Positions 7,849 through 17,664 of a stretch of 64,000 bases of DNA are shown piece after piece. The stretch is from the NCBI RefSeq assembly GCF_014337925.2, contig NZ_CP143423.1, positions 2,944,501-3,008,500 on the forward strand, given 5' to 3'. Under the pieces are notes generated by a model, which had not been told where the DNA came from, did no database searches, and saw only the letters and a program-made list of their open reading frames with translations. The position numbers were made by a program, and so were the translations under genes. The DNA is from Roseobacter fucihabitans (GTDB lineage: Bacteria; Pseudomonadota; Alphaproteobacteria; Rhodobacterales; Rhodobacteraceae). Each line of letters begins with the position of its first letter. Within the stretch, counting starts at the first letter, position 1.

Positions 7849-10043
7849 ACGCACGTCATAAAATGGACAGCCAGTCAGAGGATGTTTTGGCTGAAATGGC
7901 ACAAGGCGTTATAGGAACTGGTGCACCGCGCCTTGATGGACCTGTAAAAGTTACGGGCCAAGCAAAATATGCAGCCGAGATCGGGGATGGCTCCGAGGCG
8001 GTCGGCGTTTTTGTACGTGCAACAATCGCCAAGGGCCGCGTGGCCTCCATTGACAAGGTTTCAGCGCTGGCCATGCCGGGTGTTTTGTCTGTGATTACCG
8101 ATGAGCGGCTGTTGCGAAACCCGGCGCAGGGCACCGCAAACGAGGCACCCGTTCAAGGCGCTTCAGAAGTCGCTTACTTCGGCCAACCTATTGCTTTGGT
8201 CGTCGCGGATGGTTTTGAGCAGGCACGCCACGCCGCACAGAATATTACTGTAAACTATCATTCCGAAGACGCGGTGACCGACCCACTTGATGGGACTGCA
8301 CAGATTGAATTGCCAGATGCGAAACAAACTGCGCAAGGCGATGTCAGTACCGCGATGGCGCAGGCCGCTTTCAGTGTTGACAAGACTTACACCACGCCCT
8401 CTCAGAACAGCGCCGCGATGGAACCGCATGCGTCGATTGCGCAGTGGGCGGGAGACAAGTTGACACTGCATGGTTCTTACCAGATGTTGAAATATAACCG
8501 CAACGAACTGGCAGATGCGTTGGGTATTGAACCAAAGAATGTGCGCATTCTGGCGCCTTACGTGGGGGGCGGATTTGGTTCTAAACTGGGGTTGGCACCC
8601 GAGGCTGTTGCGGCGGCCATCGCAGCGAAAGAATTGAACCGACCTGTGCGGGTCGTCATGACCCGCCCACAAGTCTTCGAGGCGACGATCAGGCGGAGTT
8701 CGACACTGCAGCGCTTGAGATTGGCTGCTGACATAGACGGCAATTTAACGGCGATAGGTCACGATGCGACAGTATCGAACTTACCGGGCGAGGGGTTCAG
8801 TGAGCCTGTCGCATTGGCCACCCATTTTCTTTACGCTGGCAAGAACCGCGCATACGCGCACCGCATCGCACGTGTTCACCGGACCTGTGCGGGTTCCATG
8901 CGTGCACCGGGTGAAGCCATCGGCATGCTGGCGCTTGAAAACGCGATGGATGAATTAGCGCACAACTCGGGCATTGATCCGGTTGAGTTGCGTCTGCGCA
9001 ATATCCCCGAAAAGCATCCCGAAAACGACAAGGATTTTTCGTCGCGCAGATTTGCTGATTGCCTGGCGCTAGGCGCGGAAAAATTTGGTTGGTCTGCCCG
9101 TAGCGCGACGCCCGGTCAGGTGCGCGATGGCGAGTGGCTGATCGGTATGGGTATGTCATCGGCGGCACGTGGCAACATCCTGTCAGATGCAAAAGCCCGC
9201 GTGACTTTGCATGCTGATGCGACCGTCACCGTTGAAACGGATATGACCGATATTGGCACTGGCACCTATACTATCCTCGGCCAGATTGCGGCCGAGATGC
9301 TTGGCCTGCCATTGGAAAGCGTGACCGTGAAACTGGGTGATACTGACTTTCCGGCGGCTGCTGGTTCTGGTGGTTCATGGGGTGCGAGCTCGGTCGGGTC
9401 CGCTGTGTTTTTGGCGTGTCAAAGCTTGCGCAAAGACATCGCCCAGATGGTGGACGCTGCTCCCGCTGACATCACTTTGAAGGATGGTGTTGTTACTACC
9501 GGCAATGTTCAGAAATCCCTAGCTGAGACTCTGACTGTCGATTTTACCGCAGTTGGCCAGATTGAGCCCGGTGACACCAGCAGCGCTGTGGAGCAAGCGG
9601 GTTTTGGCGCTCATTTTGCAGAGGTTGCAGTGAATGTTGTGACAGGTGAAACACGTGTGCGTCGGATGCTTGGTGTCTTCTCGGCGGGGCGTATCCTAAA
9701 TGAACGGACGGCCCGTTCACAGTGCTACGGCGGTATGATCTTTGGCATTGGTGCGGCGCTGACCGAAGAATTGGTACACGACCACCGCGACGGGCATATC
9801 GTGAACCACAATCTGGCCGAATACCACATTCCGGTGAATTTGGACGTGCCGCAGTTGGACGTTGTGTTTCTTGAAGAGCGCGACAGTTGGGCCAACCCAA
9901 TCCAGTCCAAGGGTGTCGGGGAATTGGGCATTTCAGGCGCTGGCGCAGCAATCACCAACGCCATCTTCAATGCGTCTGGCGTGCGAGTACGTGACTACCC
10001 GGCAACGCTGGATAAGATATTGCCGGAATTACCGGGCGCGTAA
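7845..10043 (+). CDS. paoC: aldehyde oxidoreductase molybdenum-binding catalytic subunit (PaoC/YagR type)
   Basis: The product is 732 residues, the usual length for this subunit. It has the N-terminal aldehyde oxidase hammerhead domain ([20 protein letters not shown]) and molybdopterin-cytosine-dinucleotide contacts ([39 protein letters not shown]). The catalytic Glu lies in [20 protein letters not shown] near the C-terminus. It oxidises aldehydes to carboxylic acids with water as oxygen donor. Translation is coupled to paoB by an ATGA overlap. No XdhC/PaoD-type insertion chaperone follows, so maturation must come from elsewhere. Confidence 0.9.
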   Translation: MNARHKMDSQSEDVLAEMAQGVIGTGAPRLDGPVKVTGQAKYAAEIGDGSEAVGVFVRATIAKGRVASIDKVSALAMPGVLSVITDERLLRNPAQGTANEAPVQGASEVAYFGQPIALVVADGFEQARHAAQNITVNYHSEDAVTDPLDGTAQIELPDAKQTAQGDVSTAMAQAAFSVDKTYTTPSQNSAAMEPHASIAQWAGDKLTLHGSYQMLKYNRNELADALGIEPKNVRILAPYVGGGFGSKLGLAPEAVAAAIAAKELNRPVRVVMTRPQVFEATIRRSSTLQRLRLAADIDGNLTAIGHDATVSNLPGEGFSEPVALATHFLYAGKNRAYAHRIARVHRTCAGSMRAPGEAIGMLALENAMDELAHNSGIDPVELRLRNIPEKHPENDKDFSSRRFADCLALGAEKFGWSARSATPGQVRDGEWLIGMGMSSAARGNILSDAKARVTLHADATVTVETDMTDIGTGTYTILGQIAAEMLGLPLESVTVKLGDTDFPAAAGSGGSWGASSVGSAVFLACQSLRKDIAQMVDAAPADITLKDGVVTTGNVQKSLAETLTVDFTAVGQIEPGDTSSAVEQAGFGAHFAEVAVNVVTGETRVRRMLGVFSAGRILNERTARSQCYGGMIFGIGAALTEELVHDHRDGHIVNHNLAEYHIPVNLDVPQLDVVFLEERDSWANPIQSKGVGELGISGAGAAITNAIFNASGVRVRDYPATLDKILPELPGA

Positions 10044-10253
10044 ATTTGCATTGCGGGATCGAGGTTGGCCGATCCCGCAAGATTTTAAAGGATAAGCTTG
10101 GCGGTCTCTCCAATGTCCGATCTGTGATTTGAAAGATAGCCTTGGCCTTTTCCACGGCGATACCGATTTTTCATTTGCCGTCTCGATATGCTGCCTGCGT
10201 TGGGTTGGTCTCAATCACCGCAACACCGCTTTCGCCCAGCCTGACGGGGGAAC

Positions 10254-10682
10254 TCATCGCAGGATGAGCCCCAAAGAGTTTTGATCAAGGCGCGGTCTTT
10301 GTTCGGGTAGGGTTTCACCATGATTCGCGGGAGCTAACTTCGTGAGAAGTTTCCCACCAGAAGGTGTCAGTAATATAGAATGCACGATCGGAAATTGCGC
10401 GATCAGGGCTGCATTGGCCAGGACCGACCAAGGCGCGGGAACGGTTCCTAAACTCAGGCTCATTCCAAGAAACATCGCGACAATCATCGATAACACCGCA
10501 AGCGCAAATATGACATGGCAAACGATGCCATAGATCAGCGCAATCGCGATGCGTGCCGTACCAGGTGGTGGCGAAAGGGTGCCCCGCGCCAGGCGAAATA
10601 GCCGTGTGAGCGAAGATGGGTGTTTTTTGTTCATATAGCCCGACGTAGCTGGCCCCTGCATCACGTCCAGCCAGCCGCTCAT
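10254..10682 (-). pseudogene. N-terminal fragment of a NnrU / isoprenylcysteine methyltransferase-like membrane protein
   Basis: The 142-residue frame has an amphipathic N-terminus, then membrane helices (IALIYGIVCHVIFALAVLSM and WSVLANAALIAQFPIVHSIL) and a loop LLTPSGGKLLTKLAPANHGE. This matches the first third of a family of multi-helix methyltransferase-like membrane proteins. After NHGETL the sequence loses similarity and becomes basic and soluble, so most of the catalytic C-terminus is gone. It is convergent with paoC. The family call is moderate, from memory of the motif order. Confidence 0.45.
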
Positions 10683-10787
10683 GATCGTTTGCTATCGCAG
10701 CCACTTGGCGAGCGCAGGTTCCAAACTATTTCAAGCGGCAGCGTAGAAAAGACAGTTTCAGGCTTCCTGCTGTGAAGGGGTAAAATT

Positions 10788-10979
10788 ATGACGGTCCAAA
10801 CTCAGAAAAACGCATCGGCAATTGACGCGCGCTGTGATCGTCCGTGCGAACACCTTGCATCGAAAAGATCCGCAGATGCACCATGGGGACTTGTATCTAA
10901 ACGTGGCGCACTTGATCTGAGAAAGGACGGCGCGCAGCCTCACCGGTTCCATTCATTTTACGAAGATCTGCTGAACTAA
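10788..10979 (+). CDS. small hypothetical protein
   Basis: The 63-codon ORF starts with ATG and has a good AGGGG ribosome site about 7 bases upstream. The product is hydrophilic with two Cys residues (ARCDRPCEHL) and no recognisable domain. It ends 25 bp before the following NAD(P)-binding gene and may lead that transcription unit (small protein, NAD(P)-binding protein, MFS, CIA30). Coding status rests on the ribosome site and spacing only. Confidence 0.4.
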   Translation: MTVQTQKNASAIDARCDRPCEHLASKRSADAPWGLVSKRGALDLRKDGAQPHRFHSFYEDLLN

Positions 10980-11004
10980 ACAGGTCTGCCGGAAGGATTT
11001 GCGC

Positions 11005-11646
11005 ATGACGCAGCCGATTTTGATTATGGGTGCCACATCGGGCATAGGGAAATGTGCAGTTGAAGATGCACTGTCCCGCAATTTGCCGGTGCGCGCATTT
11101 GCACGAAGCGCGGACACGCTTTCTGCGGAGCCAAATCTTGAGATCGCAGCAGGCGATGCGCGCGATCCTCACGAGGTCGCTGCCGCGTTGAAAGACGTGC
11201 GGGCCATCATTTATGCTTTGGGCATCAAAGAGCGTTTATCGATGCTGTGGCAAGAAGAGACGTTGTTTTCACACTCCACCCGCATCCTGTTGGACCAGAT
11301 GGACAACGTCGGAGTTTCGCGGCTCATTGCTGTCACCGGATTTGGCGCAGGCCGCAGCAGAGACGCGATGAGCACGCTTGAACGCATCGGACACAAAGCG
11401 ATTTTTGGAAAACCCTATGCAGACAAAAGTCGTCAGGAAACAATGATCATGCAAAGCGAAACGGATTGGACAATCGTGCGCCCAACCATCCTGACGAACA
11501 GCAAGAAAACATGCCAATATCGCGTGTTGCGGTCTCCGTCCGAATGGCGGATGGGCATGATCTCACGCCGCGATGTCGCGGCCTATCTGATTGATGCGGC
11601 AACGCGAGATATCGACGTGAAAACCGATGTCGTGTTGACTCGGTAA
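11005..11646 (+). CDS. NAD(P)-binding atypical SDR (NmrA/YwnB-like)
   Basis: The product is 213 residues from the ATG at 11005, preceded by GGAAGGA; a TTG at 10999 is less likely. It has the Rossmann motif PILIMGATSGIGKCAVEDAL (G-x-x-G-x-G) and a DARDPHEVAAALKDV segment, typical of atypical short-chain dehydrogenases. SRLIAVTGFGAGRS replaces the classical catalytic region, and no YxxxK is clear. WTIVRPTILTNSK is a family signature. Likely a redox sensor or NAD(P)-dependent epimerase-like protein. It is followed after 3 bp by an MFS gene and is probably co-transcribed. Confidence 0.75.
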   Translation: MTQPILIMGATSGIGKCAVEDALSRNLPVRAFARSADTLSAEPNLEIAAGDARDPHEVAAALKDVRAIIYALGIKERLSMLWQEETLFSHSTRILLDQMDNVGVSRLIAVTGFGAGRSRDAMSTLERIGHKAIFGKPYADKSRQETMIMQSETDWTIVRPTILTNSKKTCQYRVLRSPSEWRMGMISRRDVAAYLIDAATRDIDVKTDVVLTR

Positions 11647-11649
11647 ACG

Positions 11650-12879
11650 ATGATGAACCGTCCTTACCGCATACACGTTGCTTCCCTCACGCTGACCAAA
11701 TTGGCGGATGGGCTGATTGATCCCAAATTGGTGCTGGCATGGTTGCTTAACGCAATCGGGGCGTCAGGCGTTTTGATTGGCCTGCTGGTCCCGGTCCGTG
11801 AGGCAGGCGCGCTGTTGCCGCAGCTTTTGCTGGCCCGCGCCATTCAACGTGCAAAGATCCGCAAATATTTCTGGGCGATCGGTGCCGCTGTTCAAGGTTT
11901 ATCTGCTCTCGGGATGGCGGCAGCGGCGATTTTTCTGCCTGGCAAGACCGCCGGTTGGGTCATTATTGCACTGTTGGCAGTTCTTGCGGTCGCACGCTCT
12001 GCCTGTTCTGCCAGCTATAAGGATATCCTTGCGCGCACAGTCGAAAAAGGCACGCGCGGCAAAGTGTCGGGTAGTGCCGGAACCCTTGCAGCAATCGGGG
12101 TTTTCGCTTTTGCAATCCTTCTAAGCATCGGCTGGCTACCGCGCGAACCGCTGGTGATATCCGGCGCAATCGCGTTGGCGGGGTGCTTGTGGGTCTTGGG
12201 TGCGCTGACGTTTGTCACGTTGAATGAACCAAGCGACAACAGCGCATCTGATGCAGATGTATCCCTTTCCGGCCTGATGCGCCCACTTAAGGATGATACA
12301 GAGTTTCGCTATTATATCGCGACGCGCGCACAGCTTATTTCAACGGCACTGGCACCACCTTTCCTTGTGATGCTGGGCAGTGGAAACGGGGATAACGGTT
12401 TTGGCAATCTCGGTTTGCTTGTTCTTGCATCCTCTATCGCGTCCATCGCGTCGTCATATTTTTGGGGGGCCTTGTCAGACTGGTCGAGCAGGCAAACGCT
12501 TATGCTGGCAGGGGGCGTGTCGGGTGTAACGCTGACGGTGGCCGCAACGATAGGTTTTCTTCTTGATGCGGGGTCAGGCATACTTATCGCGGCATACGTG
12601 TTCGTGTCGCAAATTGCATATCAGGGAGCGCGGGCCGGCCGCAAGACACACCTGACCGATATGGACAGCGATGGTCAAAAAGCCGTCTACACCGCGCTTT
12701 CGAACACGTTGATCGGTGCCCTTCTATTGCTTGGGGGGATATTGGGCGCTATTGCCGATCTGGCGGGTGCTGAAACTGTCCTCGTGATATTGGCTGTTCT
12801 CAGCTTTTTGGCGGTTTTTTCAGCCTATCAACTGTCGGAAGTGCAAGCGGACGTCCGTGACGACGGCCCAGCCTCTTGA
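11650..12879 (+). CDS. MFS transporter
   Basis: The 409-residue protein has about 12 hydrophobic segments in two halves, separated by a polar loop (ADVSLSGLMRPLKDDTEF). Family marks include GLLVPVREAGALLPQLLLARAI in the first half and GALSDWSSRQTLMLAGGVSG in the second, a variant of MFS loop 2-3. The substrate is not evident. It begins 3 bp after the NAD(P)-binding gene and is followed 48 bp later by the CIA30-like gene. Confidence 0.75.
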   Translation: MMNRPYRIHVASLTLTKLADGLIDPKLVLAWLLNAIGASGVLIGLLVPVREAGALLPQLLLARAIQRAKIRKYFWAIGAAVQGLSALGMAAAAIFLPGKTAGWVIIALLAVLAVARSACSASYKDILARTVEKGTRGKVSGSAGTLAAIGVFAFAILLSIGWLPREPLVISGAIALAGCLWVLGALTFVTLNEPSDNSASDADVSLSGLMRPLKDDTEFRYYIATRAQLISTALAPPFLVMLGSGNGDNGFGNLGLLVLASSIASIASSYFWGALSDWSSRQTLMLAGGVSGVTLTVAATIGFLLDAGSGILIAAYVFVSQIAYQGARAGRKTHLTDMDSDGQKAVYTALSNTLIGALLLLGGILGAIADLAGAETVLVILAVLSFLAVFSAYQLSEVQADVRDDGPAS

Positions 12880-12927
12880 TGCGAATGACCAAGCCAAACC
12901 CCTTTTGAAAATGCGGACTGATTGACC

Positions 12928-13404
12928 ATGACAGAAAGACTTACACCAGACTGGGAGTTCATCGCTGATGGCGTCATGGGCGGCGTCTCACAGGGATCAT
13001 TGACGACAGAAAAGCGCAAAGGTCGCACAGCGGTGCGTCTGTACGGTGAGGTCTCAACCGAGAACAACGGCGGCTTTCTGCAAATGGCTTTCGACATAAA
13101 TGCATCGGGTAGCGCGTACGATGCAAGCCGCTGGACTGGCATTGAGGTGGACGTTCTTGGCAATGGCGAGACATACGAGATGCGCTTGCGTACCAACGAA
13201 CTTGATAAACCTTGGCAATCCTTTCGACAGGCATTTCAGGCGGACAAAGATTGGAGAACGGTGCAATTGCCGTTCGCCGACTTTACAGCCCACAGGCATG
13301 ATCTGGCCTTTGACCCTGCGCATTTGCGCCGGTTGGGTGTTCTGGCTGTCGGTCGGGAATTTCACGCCGATATAGCGCTCGCACAGGTACGATTTTATAA
13401 TTGA
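12928..13404 (+). CDS. CIA30-family protein
   Basis: The product is 158 residues from the ATG at 12928 (TTG at 12922 also open). It starts with the family signature WEFIADGVMGGVSQGSL and has the galactose-binding-like beta-sandwich pattern, including NNGGFLQMAF and W-x-G-I-E-V-D-V-L-G-N-G. It closes with RRLGVLAVGREFHADIALA. The eukaryotic relative helps assemble respiratory complex I. Bacterial members are uncharacterised and carry the same carbohydrate-binding-like fold. It sits downstream of the MFS gene in the same direction. Confidence 0.75.
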   Translation: MTERLTPDWEFIADGVMGGVSQGSLTTEKRKGRTAVRLYGEVSTENNGGFLQMAFDINASGSAYDASRWTGIEVDVLGNGETYEMRLRTNELDKPWQSFRQAFQADKDWRTVQLPFADFTAHRHDLAFDPAHLRRLGVLAVGREFHADIALAQVRFYN

Positions 13405-13515
13405 ACCATCTCGGTGCGACGGAGTTGTACAGTTAAGCTTTCTCCGAAAATTTAGAGCGGGTCGTCGGCGTCACAGTTGAGGGACGCGCGCAAAGCAACG
13501 AGCAGAGGAAACCGA

Positions 13516-13989
13516 ATGACAACTAAACACGATCAATTCTGGAACATTATTGCTGGCATTCCGGCCTGTATGGTCACGACCGAAGACGGTGACTACATCC
13601 GCGCGCGCCCTATGGCCCCGTTCGTTAACAAGGACGCGCGCACCATTCAGTTCGTGACGGACGACGACAGTGCCAAGATCGAAGAAATGCTGTTGAACCG
13701 CAATCTGTGCCTGTCGTTTGCCGATACCAAAACGATGCAATTTGCGTCAGTGTCCGGCAAGGCGCGCATGACGGAAGACAAGCAATTGATCAAAAAACTC
13801 TGGGGGCCGTATTGCGACGTATTCTTCCCCGGTGGTCCCGACAGCGTGTCTGTGATCACGCTTGATGCGTCCCGCGCCGAATATTGGGATAACGATAAAA
13901 ACAAACTGCTGTTGGCCTTTGAAGTCACCAAAGCATACTTCGGCGATCATGGCCCTGATCTGGGTGAAAATGCGAAACTCGATCTTTGA
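13516..13989 (+). CDS. pyridoxamine-5'-phosphate-oxidase-like flavin protein (general stress protein type)
   Basis: The product is 157 residues from the ATG at 13516. It has the split-barrel FMN-binding pattern IPACMVTTEDGDYIRARPM, IQFVTDDDSAKIEEM and TMQFASVSGKARMTED, then LWGPYCDVFFPGGPDSVSVI, as in the general stress protein 26 branch of the PPOX superfamily. Likely an FMN- or F420-type reductase or binder involved in stress; the substrate is unknown. It stands alone, with about 80 bp before gdhA. Confidence 0.75.
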   Translation: MTTKHDQFWNIIAGIPACMVTTEDGDYIRARPMAPFVNKDARTIQFVTDDDSAKIEEMLLNRNLCLSFADTKTMQFASVSGKARMTEDKQLIKKLWGPYCDVFFPGGPDSVSVITLDASRAEYWDNDKNKLLLAFEVTKAYFGDHGPDLGENAKLDL

Positions 13990-14071
13990 ATGCTCGGATG
14001 ACGCGCGGCGATCATAGGTTCCACGCGGCGTCTTATACCGTCCAACTTCCATCTCTAATCGGAGCGATCCA

Positions 14072-15421
14072 ATGACATTTTCCCTTAGCAAACGGCATAG
14101 CAGCCTTGAAGAGTATCTTAATGCCCGTGTGCCCAACGAGCCGGAGTTCCATCAGGCGGTAACCGAGGTTATTGAAGATATCAAACCGATCATCGACCAG
14201 CATGCGGACTACAAGGCAGCCAACATGTTTGAACGGCTGGTCGAGCCCGAGCAGGTGATTACCTTTCGCGTGGAATGGCAGAATGACGCCAACGAGATTG
14301 AGGTCAACCGCGGTTACAGGGTGCAATTCAACGGGGCCATTGGGCCGTTCAAGGGGGGATTGCGGTTTCATCCGACGGTGAACCAATCCGTTCTGAAATT
14401 CCTCGGGTTCGAGCAGACGTTCAAGAACGCGCTTACAGGTCTGCCGATGGGCGGTGGCAAAGGTGGCTCCGATTTTGACCCATCGGGGCGATCAGATGCC
14501 GAAATCATGCGGTTTTGTAACGCGTTCATGCAGCAGCTTCATCGCTACATCGGGCCTGATATCGACATTCCGGCGGGTGACATCAACGTCGGTGCGCGTG
14601 AAATCGGCTTTCTGTTTGGAGCGCACCGCCGCATTACCAACCAGTTTCAGGGGATACTAACTGGCAAATCCCCGTCCTTTGGGGGCAGTCAGATGCGGAC
14701 CGAGGCGACGGGTTACGGCGTCATGTATTTCCTGCAGGAGATGCTGAGAAAGAACAGCGCTGACGTGGATGGAAAATCGGTTATCATTTCAGGCGCTGGA
14801 AACGTTGCGACCTATGCCGCTGAAAGAGCCATCACAATGGGGGGTAAGGTGATCAGCTTGTCCGACAGCACGGGTTTTATCCACGATCCCGACGGCCTCA
14901 CACAGGACAAGATTGACTGGGTTCGCGATCACAAGTCAAAAGCAGGCGAATCTCTAGCGGCTTACGTCAAGGAATTCGGCGGCGAATGGACCGAGGGCGG
15001 CGTGCCGTGGGGCCTGCAGGCCGACATCGCGGCCCCCTGTGCGACGCAGAACGAACTGGACGAAAAAAGCGCCAAGGCGCTGATCGGCAATGGGGTGCAA
15101 GCGGTGATCGAGGGCGCAAATATGCCGTCCACAGCTGCGGCCAAATCTGTGTTCAGGGCGGCCGATATCCTTTACGCGCCCGGCAAAGCCGCAAATGCTG
15201 GCGGCGTTGCGGTCTCAGGGTTAGAAATCAGTCAGGACCGTATGCGCAGGCCAAGCAGCGCCGAAGACGTGGACAAATCGCTGCAAAACATCATGTCAGA
15301 CATCCACGACGCCTGCATCGAGGACGGAACCCGCGCCGGAAATGTCGATTACGTCAAAGGGGCAAATATCGCAGGATTTCGAAAAGTCGCAGACGCTATG
15401 CTCTCCCAGGGCGTAGGGTGA
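14072..15421 (+). CDS. gdhA: NADP-specific glutamate dehydrogenase
   Basis: The 449-residue protein is the standard length of hexameric bacterial GdhA. The signatures are clear: NGAIGPFKGGLRFHPTVNQS, ALTGLPMGGGKGGSDFDPSG with the catalytic Lys, IPAGDINVGAREIGFLFG with the catalytic Asp, and the nucleotide fold VIISGAGNVATYAAERA. It aminates 2-oxoglutarate to glutamate with NADPH in the cytoplasm. The next gene (ThDP enzyme) starts 38 bp later in the same direction. Confidence 0.95.
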   Translation: MTFSLSKRHSSLEEYLNARVPNEPEFHQAVTEVIEDIKPIIDQHADYKAANMFERLVEPEQVITFRVEWQNDANEIEVNRGYRVQFNGAIGPFKGGLRFHPTVNQSVLKFLGFEQTFKNALTGLPMGGGKGGSDFDPSGRSDAEIMRFCNAFMQQLHRYIGPDIDIPAGDINVGAREIGFLFGAHRRITNQFQGILTGKSPSFGGSQMRTEATGYGVMYFLQEMLRKNSADVDGKSVIISGAGNVATYAAERAITMGGKVISLSDSTGFIHDPDGLTQDKIDWVRDHKSKAGESLAAYVKEFGGEWTEGGVPWGLQADIAAPCATQNELDEKSAKALIGNGVQAVIEGANMPSTAAAKSVFRAADILYAPGKAANAGGVAVSGLEISQDRMRRPSSAEDVDKSLQNIMSDIHDACIEDGTRAGNVDYVKGANIAGFRKVADAMLSQGVG

Positions 15422-15459
15422 TCCCGATCCTTAATTTTACCAAATAGAAGGCCGAAACC

Positions 15460-17109
15460 ATGAAAGCATCCGATCTGTTTGTTCGCTGCCTGGAGCAGGA
15501 AGGCGTCACGCGAATTTACGGTGTGCCGGGTGAAGAAAACGCCGATTTTATGATGTCGCTCGGAAACTCGTCTATCGAGTTTATTCTGACGCGGCACGAA
15601 CAGGGTGCGGCCTTCATGGCGGAAGTGTACGGCAGGTTGACTGGCACGGTCGGTGTCTGTCTGGGAACGCTCGGTCCTGGTGCCACAAACCTGATTACAG
15701 GTGTCGCTGACGGCAATATGGACCGCGCGCCAATGCTGGTCATTACCGGACAGGGTGCTTTGACCCGCCAACACAAAGAAAGCCATCAGATCATGAACGT
15801 GGTCGAGATGTACCGGCCCGTCACCAAATGGTCCTGCGCAGTTAATCACGCTGATAACATCCCCGAAATCGTCCACAAAGCAATCAAGCTGGCAGTCACG
15901 GAAAAGCCGGGCGCTTGCCATATTGAATTGCCCGAGGATATCGCCGCGACGCTAACCGAGGCGGCACCATTGCGTGCGACACGCACGCGCCGCCCGGTGC
16001 CGGGTAGCAAAGTCATCGACGATGTCTGGGGCCGTCTAAAAACCGCCAAAAGCCCGCTGATCATTGCTGGCAACGGTGCCATAAGGACTCGCGCAAGCGT
16101 CGAGTTGCGCCGCTTTTGCGATGCCACCGGAATTGGCGCGTTAATGACTTTTATGGCCAAGGGTGCGCTTGATCTTGATGATCCGCACTGCCTATTCACG
16201 GTGGGACTGGGGCAGCGCGACTATCCACAACTGGCCATTGACGCCGCCGACCTTGTTCTGACGGTCGGTTATGATCCGGTCGAATACGGACCCGAGAAAT
16301 GGAACGCCGATTGCGACCTTGATATCATCCACATGGATTTCATGCCCGCGGAAAGCGACGCACATTATCAGCCACAGATCGAAGTCGTTGGTGATCTGGC
16401 ACACGGTCTCGCAATGTTGAACGAACGCATCGCCGCTGACGGTTTACCGTCATACGACCTGACGGCGCAATCTGACCTGCGCACGAAGATGCAGACCGAA
16501 TTTGCAGAGCACGCCGATGATAAGACCAAAGGCAGTATTCGTCCTCAAAAGGCCCTGGCAGACGTTCGCGCTGTTCTTGGGCCCAAGGACATTCTGCTGT
16601 CAGGTGTCGGCGCACATAAAATGTGGGTCGCGCGGCATTACCAGTGTCATGAACCTGGAACTTGCCTTATCTCGAACGGGTTTTGTTCCATGGGGATGCC
16701 ATTGCCCGGGGCGATTGCCGCAAAACACGCCTGTCCGGATGTGCGCGTGTTAGCCGTGGTCGGGGACGCGGATGTGATGATGAACATCCAGGAAATGGAA
16801 ACCGCGAGCCGGTTGGGCTCTGACATCACGGTGCTTGTCTGGGAAGATCACGCCTACGGTCTGATTGCATGGAAACAAGAACAGGAATTCGGTTCTCATA
16901 CCGATCTGTCCTTTACCAATCCCGACTGGTTGGCGCTGTGTCAGTCTATGGGATGGAAGGGCGCGCGATGCGATAATGCCGAAAACCTGCAAGCAACGCT
17001 GAACGATGCGCTGGACCATGCAGGCCCGGCGATGGTTGTCATACCGATCGATTACCGCGAAAACATGGCGCTGACAAAGCGATTAGGCAAAATCGATCAA
17101 ACATTCTAA
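15460..17109 (+). CDS. acetolactate synthase large-subunit-like ThDP enzyme
   Basis: The 549-residue protein has the three ThDP-enzyme domains. The pyrimidine-binding domain has the catalytic Glu (LTRHEQGAAFMAEVYGR) and GTLGPGATNLITGVADG. The central domain has KSPLIIAGNGAIRTRASVEL. The ThDP-PP domain has VVGDADVMMNIQEMETASRL. It resembles AlsS/IlvB-type acetolactate synthases. No ilvH/ilvN small subunit is adjacent, which favours a catabolic or stand-alone role. It lies directly after gdhA, and both draw on central carbon acids. Confidence 0.8.
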   Translation: MKASDLFVRCLEQEGVTRIYGVPGEENADFMMSLGNSSIEFILTRHEQGAAFMAEVYGRLTGTVGVCLGTLGPGATNLITGVADGNMDRAPMLVITGQGALTRQHKESHQIMNVVEMYRPVTKWSCAVNHADNIPEIVHKAIKLAVTEKPGACHIELPEDIAATLTEAAPLRATRTRRPVPGSKVIDDVWGRLKTAKSPLIIAGNGAIRTRASVELRRFCDATGIGALMTFMAKGALDLDDPHCLFTVGLGQRDYPQLAIDAADLVLTVGYDPVEYGPEKWNADCDLDIIHMDFMPAESDAHYQPQIEVVGDLAHGLAMLNERIAADGLPSYDLTAQSDLRTKMQTEFAEHADDKTKGSIRPQKALADVRAVLGPKDILLSGVGAHKMWVARHYQCHEPGTCLISNGFCSMGMPLPGAIAAKHACPDVRVLAVVGDADVMMNIQEMETASRLGSDITVLVWEDHAYGLIAWKQEQEFGSHTDLSFTNPDWLALCQSMGWKGARCDNAENLQATLNDALDHAGPAMVVIPIDYRENMALTKRLGKIDQTF

Positions 17110-17187
17110 CGACCGGATCATGCTGCGCCAAATTCCGTGCGGTTGGTCATGAATTAGAATGATGCAAACAATGAGGTCTATATATTA

Positions 17188-17526
17188 ATGTCAAAATCCA
17201 AGGATCAGATCTGGTCAGAATGGCGCGAATTGGTGAACCTGCAACCAAATGAGCTGGAAGACTGGCTGGAAACCGAAGAGTCAAAATCCGTCGGTGACAC
17301 TGATGAAGGCGAGAGTACCGGACATAAATCGGGCCGCCGCATTGTCGAAATGAAGCGGACCAACAAGGATGATCTGAGCGACGATCAATGGGACCACATG
17401 GCAAAAGTTGTCGGATATGTTAAGCGTCATCTGTCGCAGGGTGGACCGGATGACGGAAAGGAAAGCTCGGCGTGGCGATACTCATTGATGAATTGGGGTC
17501 ATGATCCACTTTTGGACGACAAGTAG
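17188..17526 (+). CDS. DUF3140 family protein
   Basis: The 112-residue, very hydrophilic protein opens with a helix KDQIWSEWRELVNLQPNELE and DWLETEESKSVG. It then has HKSGRRIVEMKRTNKDDLSD and DQWDHMAKVVGYVKRHLSQG, followed by SAWRYSLMNWGHDP. This is the full DUF3140 pattern. Function is unknown; members look like small DNA-associated or stress proteins in soil and marine bacteria. It is a single-gene unit followed by a stem-loop. Confidence 0.8.
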   Translation: MSKSKDQIWSEWRELVNLQPNELEDWLETEESKSVGDTDEGESTGHKSGRRIVEMKRTNKDDLSDDQWDHMAKVVGYVKRHLSQGGPDDGKESSAWRYSLMNWGHDPLLDDK

Positions 17527-17541
17527 AGAGAACCGCAGGAA

Positions 17542-17571
17542 ATCCTGATCTCAGGATGTGCAGGCTTTTTT
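17542..17571 (+). terminator. terminator-like stem-loop after the DUF3140 gene
   Basis: ATCCTGA at 17542-17548 pairs with TCAGGAT at 17551-17557, and a T-run follows at 17566-17571. The tight stem, short loop and nearby Ts fit an intrinsic terminator for the plus-strand gene that ends 16 bp upstream. Confidence 0.5.
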
Positions 17572-17664
17572 AACCGATCTGTTCCCATGCGACCGCATAG
17601 GTGCCAGTCCGCTCTTGCCGAGGCTGGGCGAGATGCGCTTTTACCCCTGATGAGATTGCCATGG

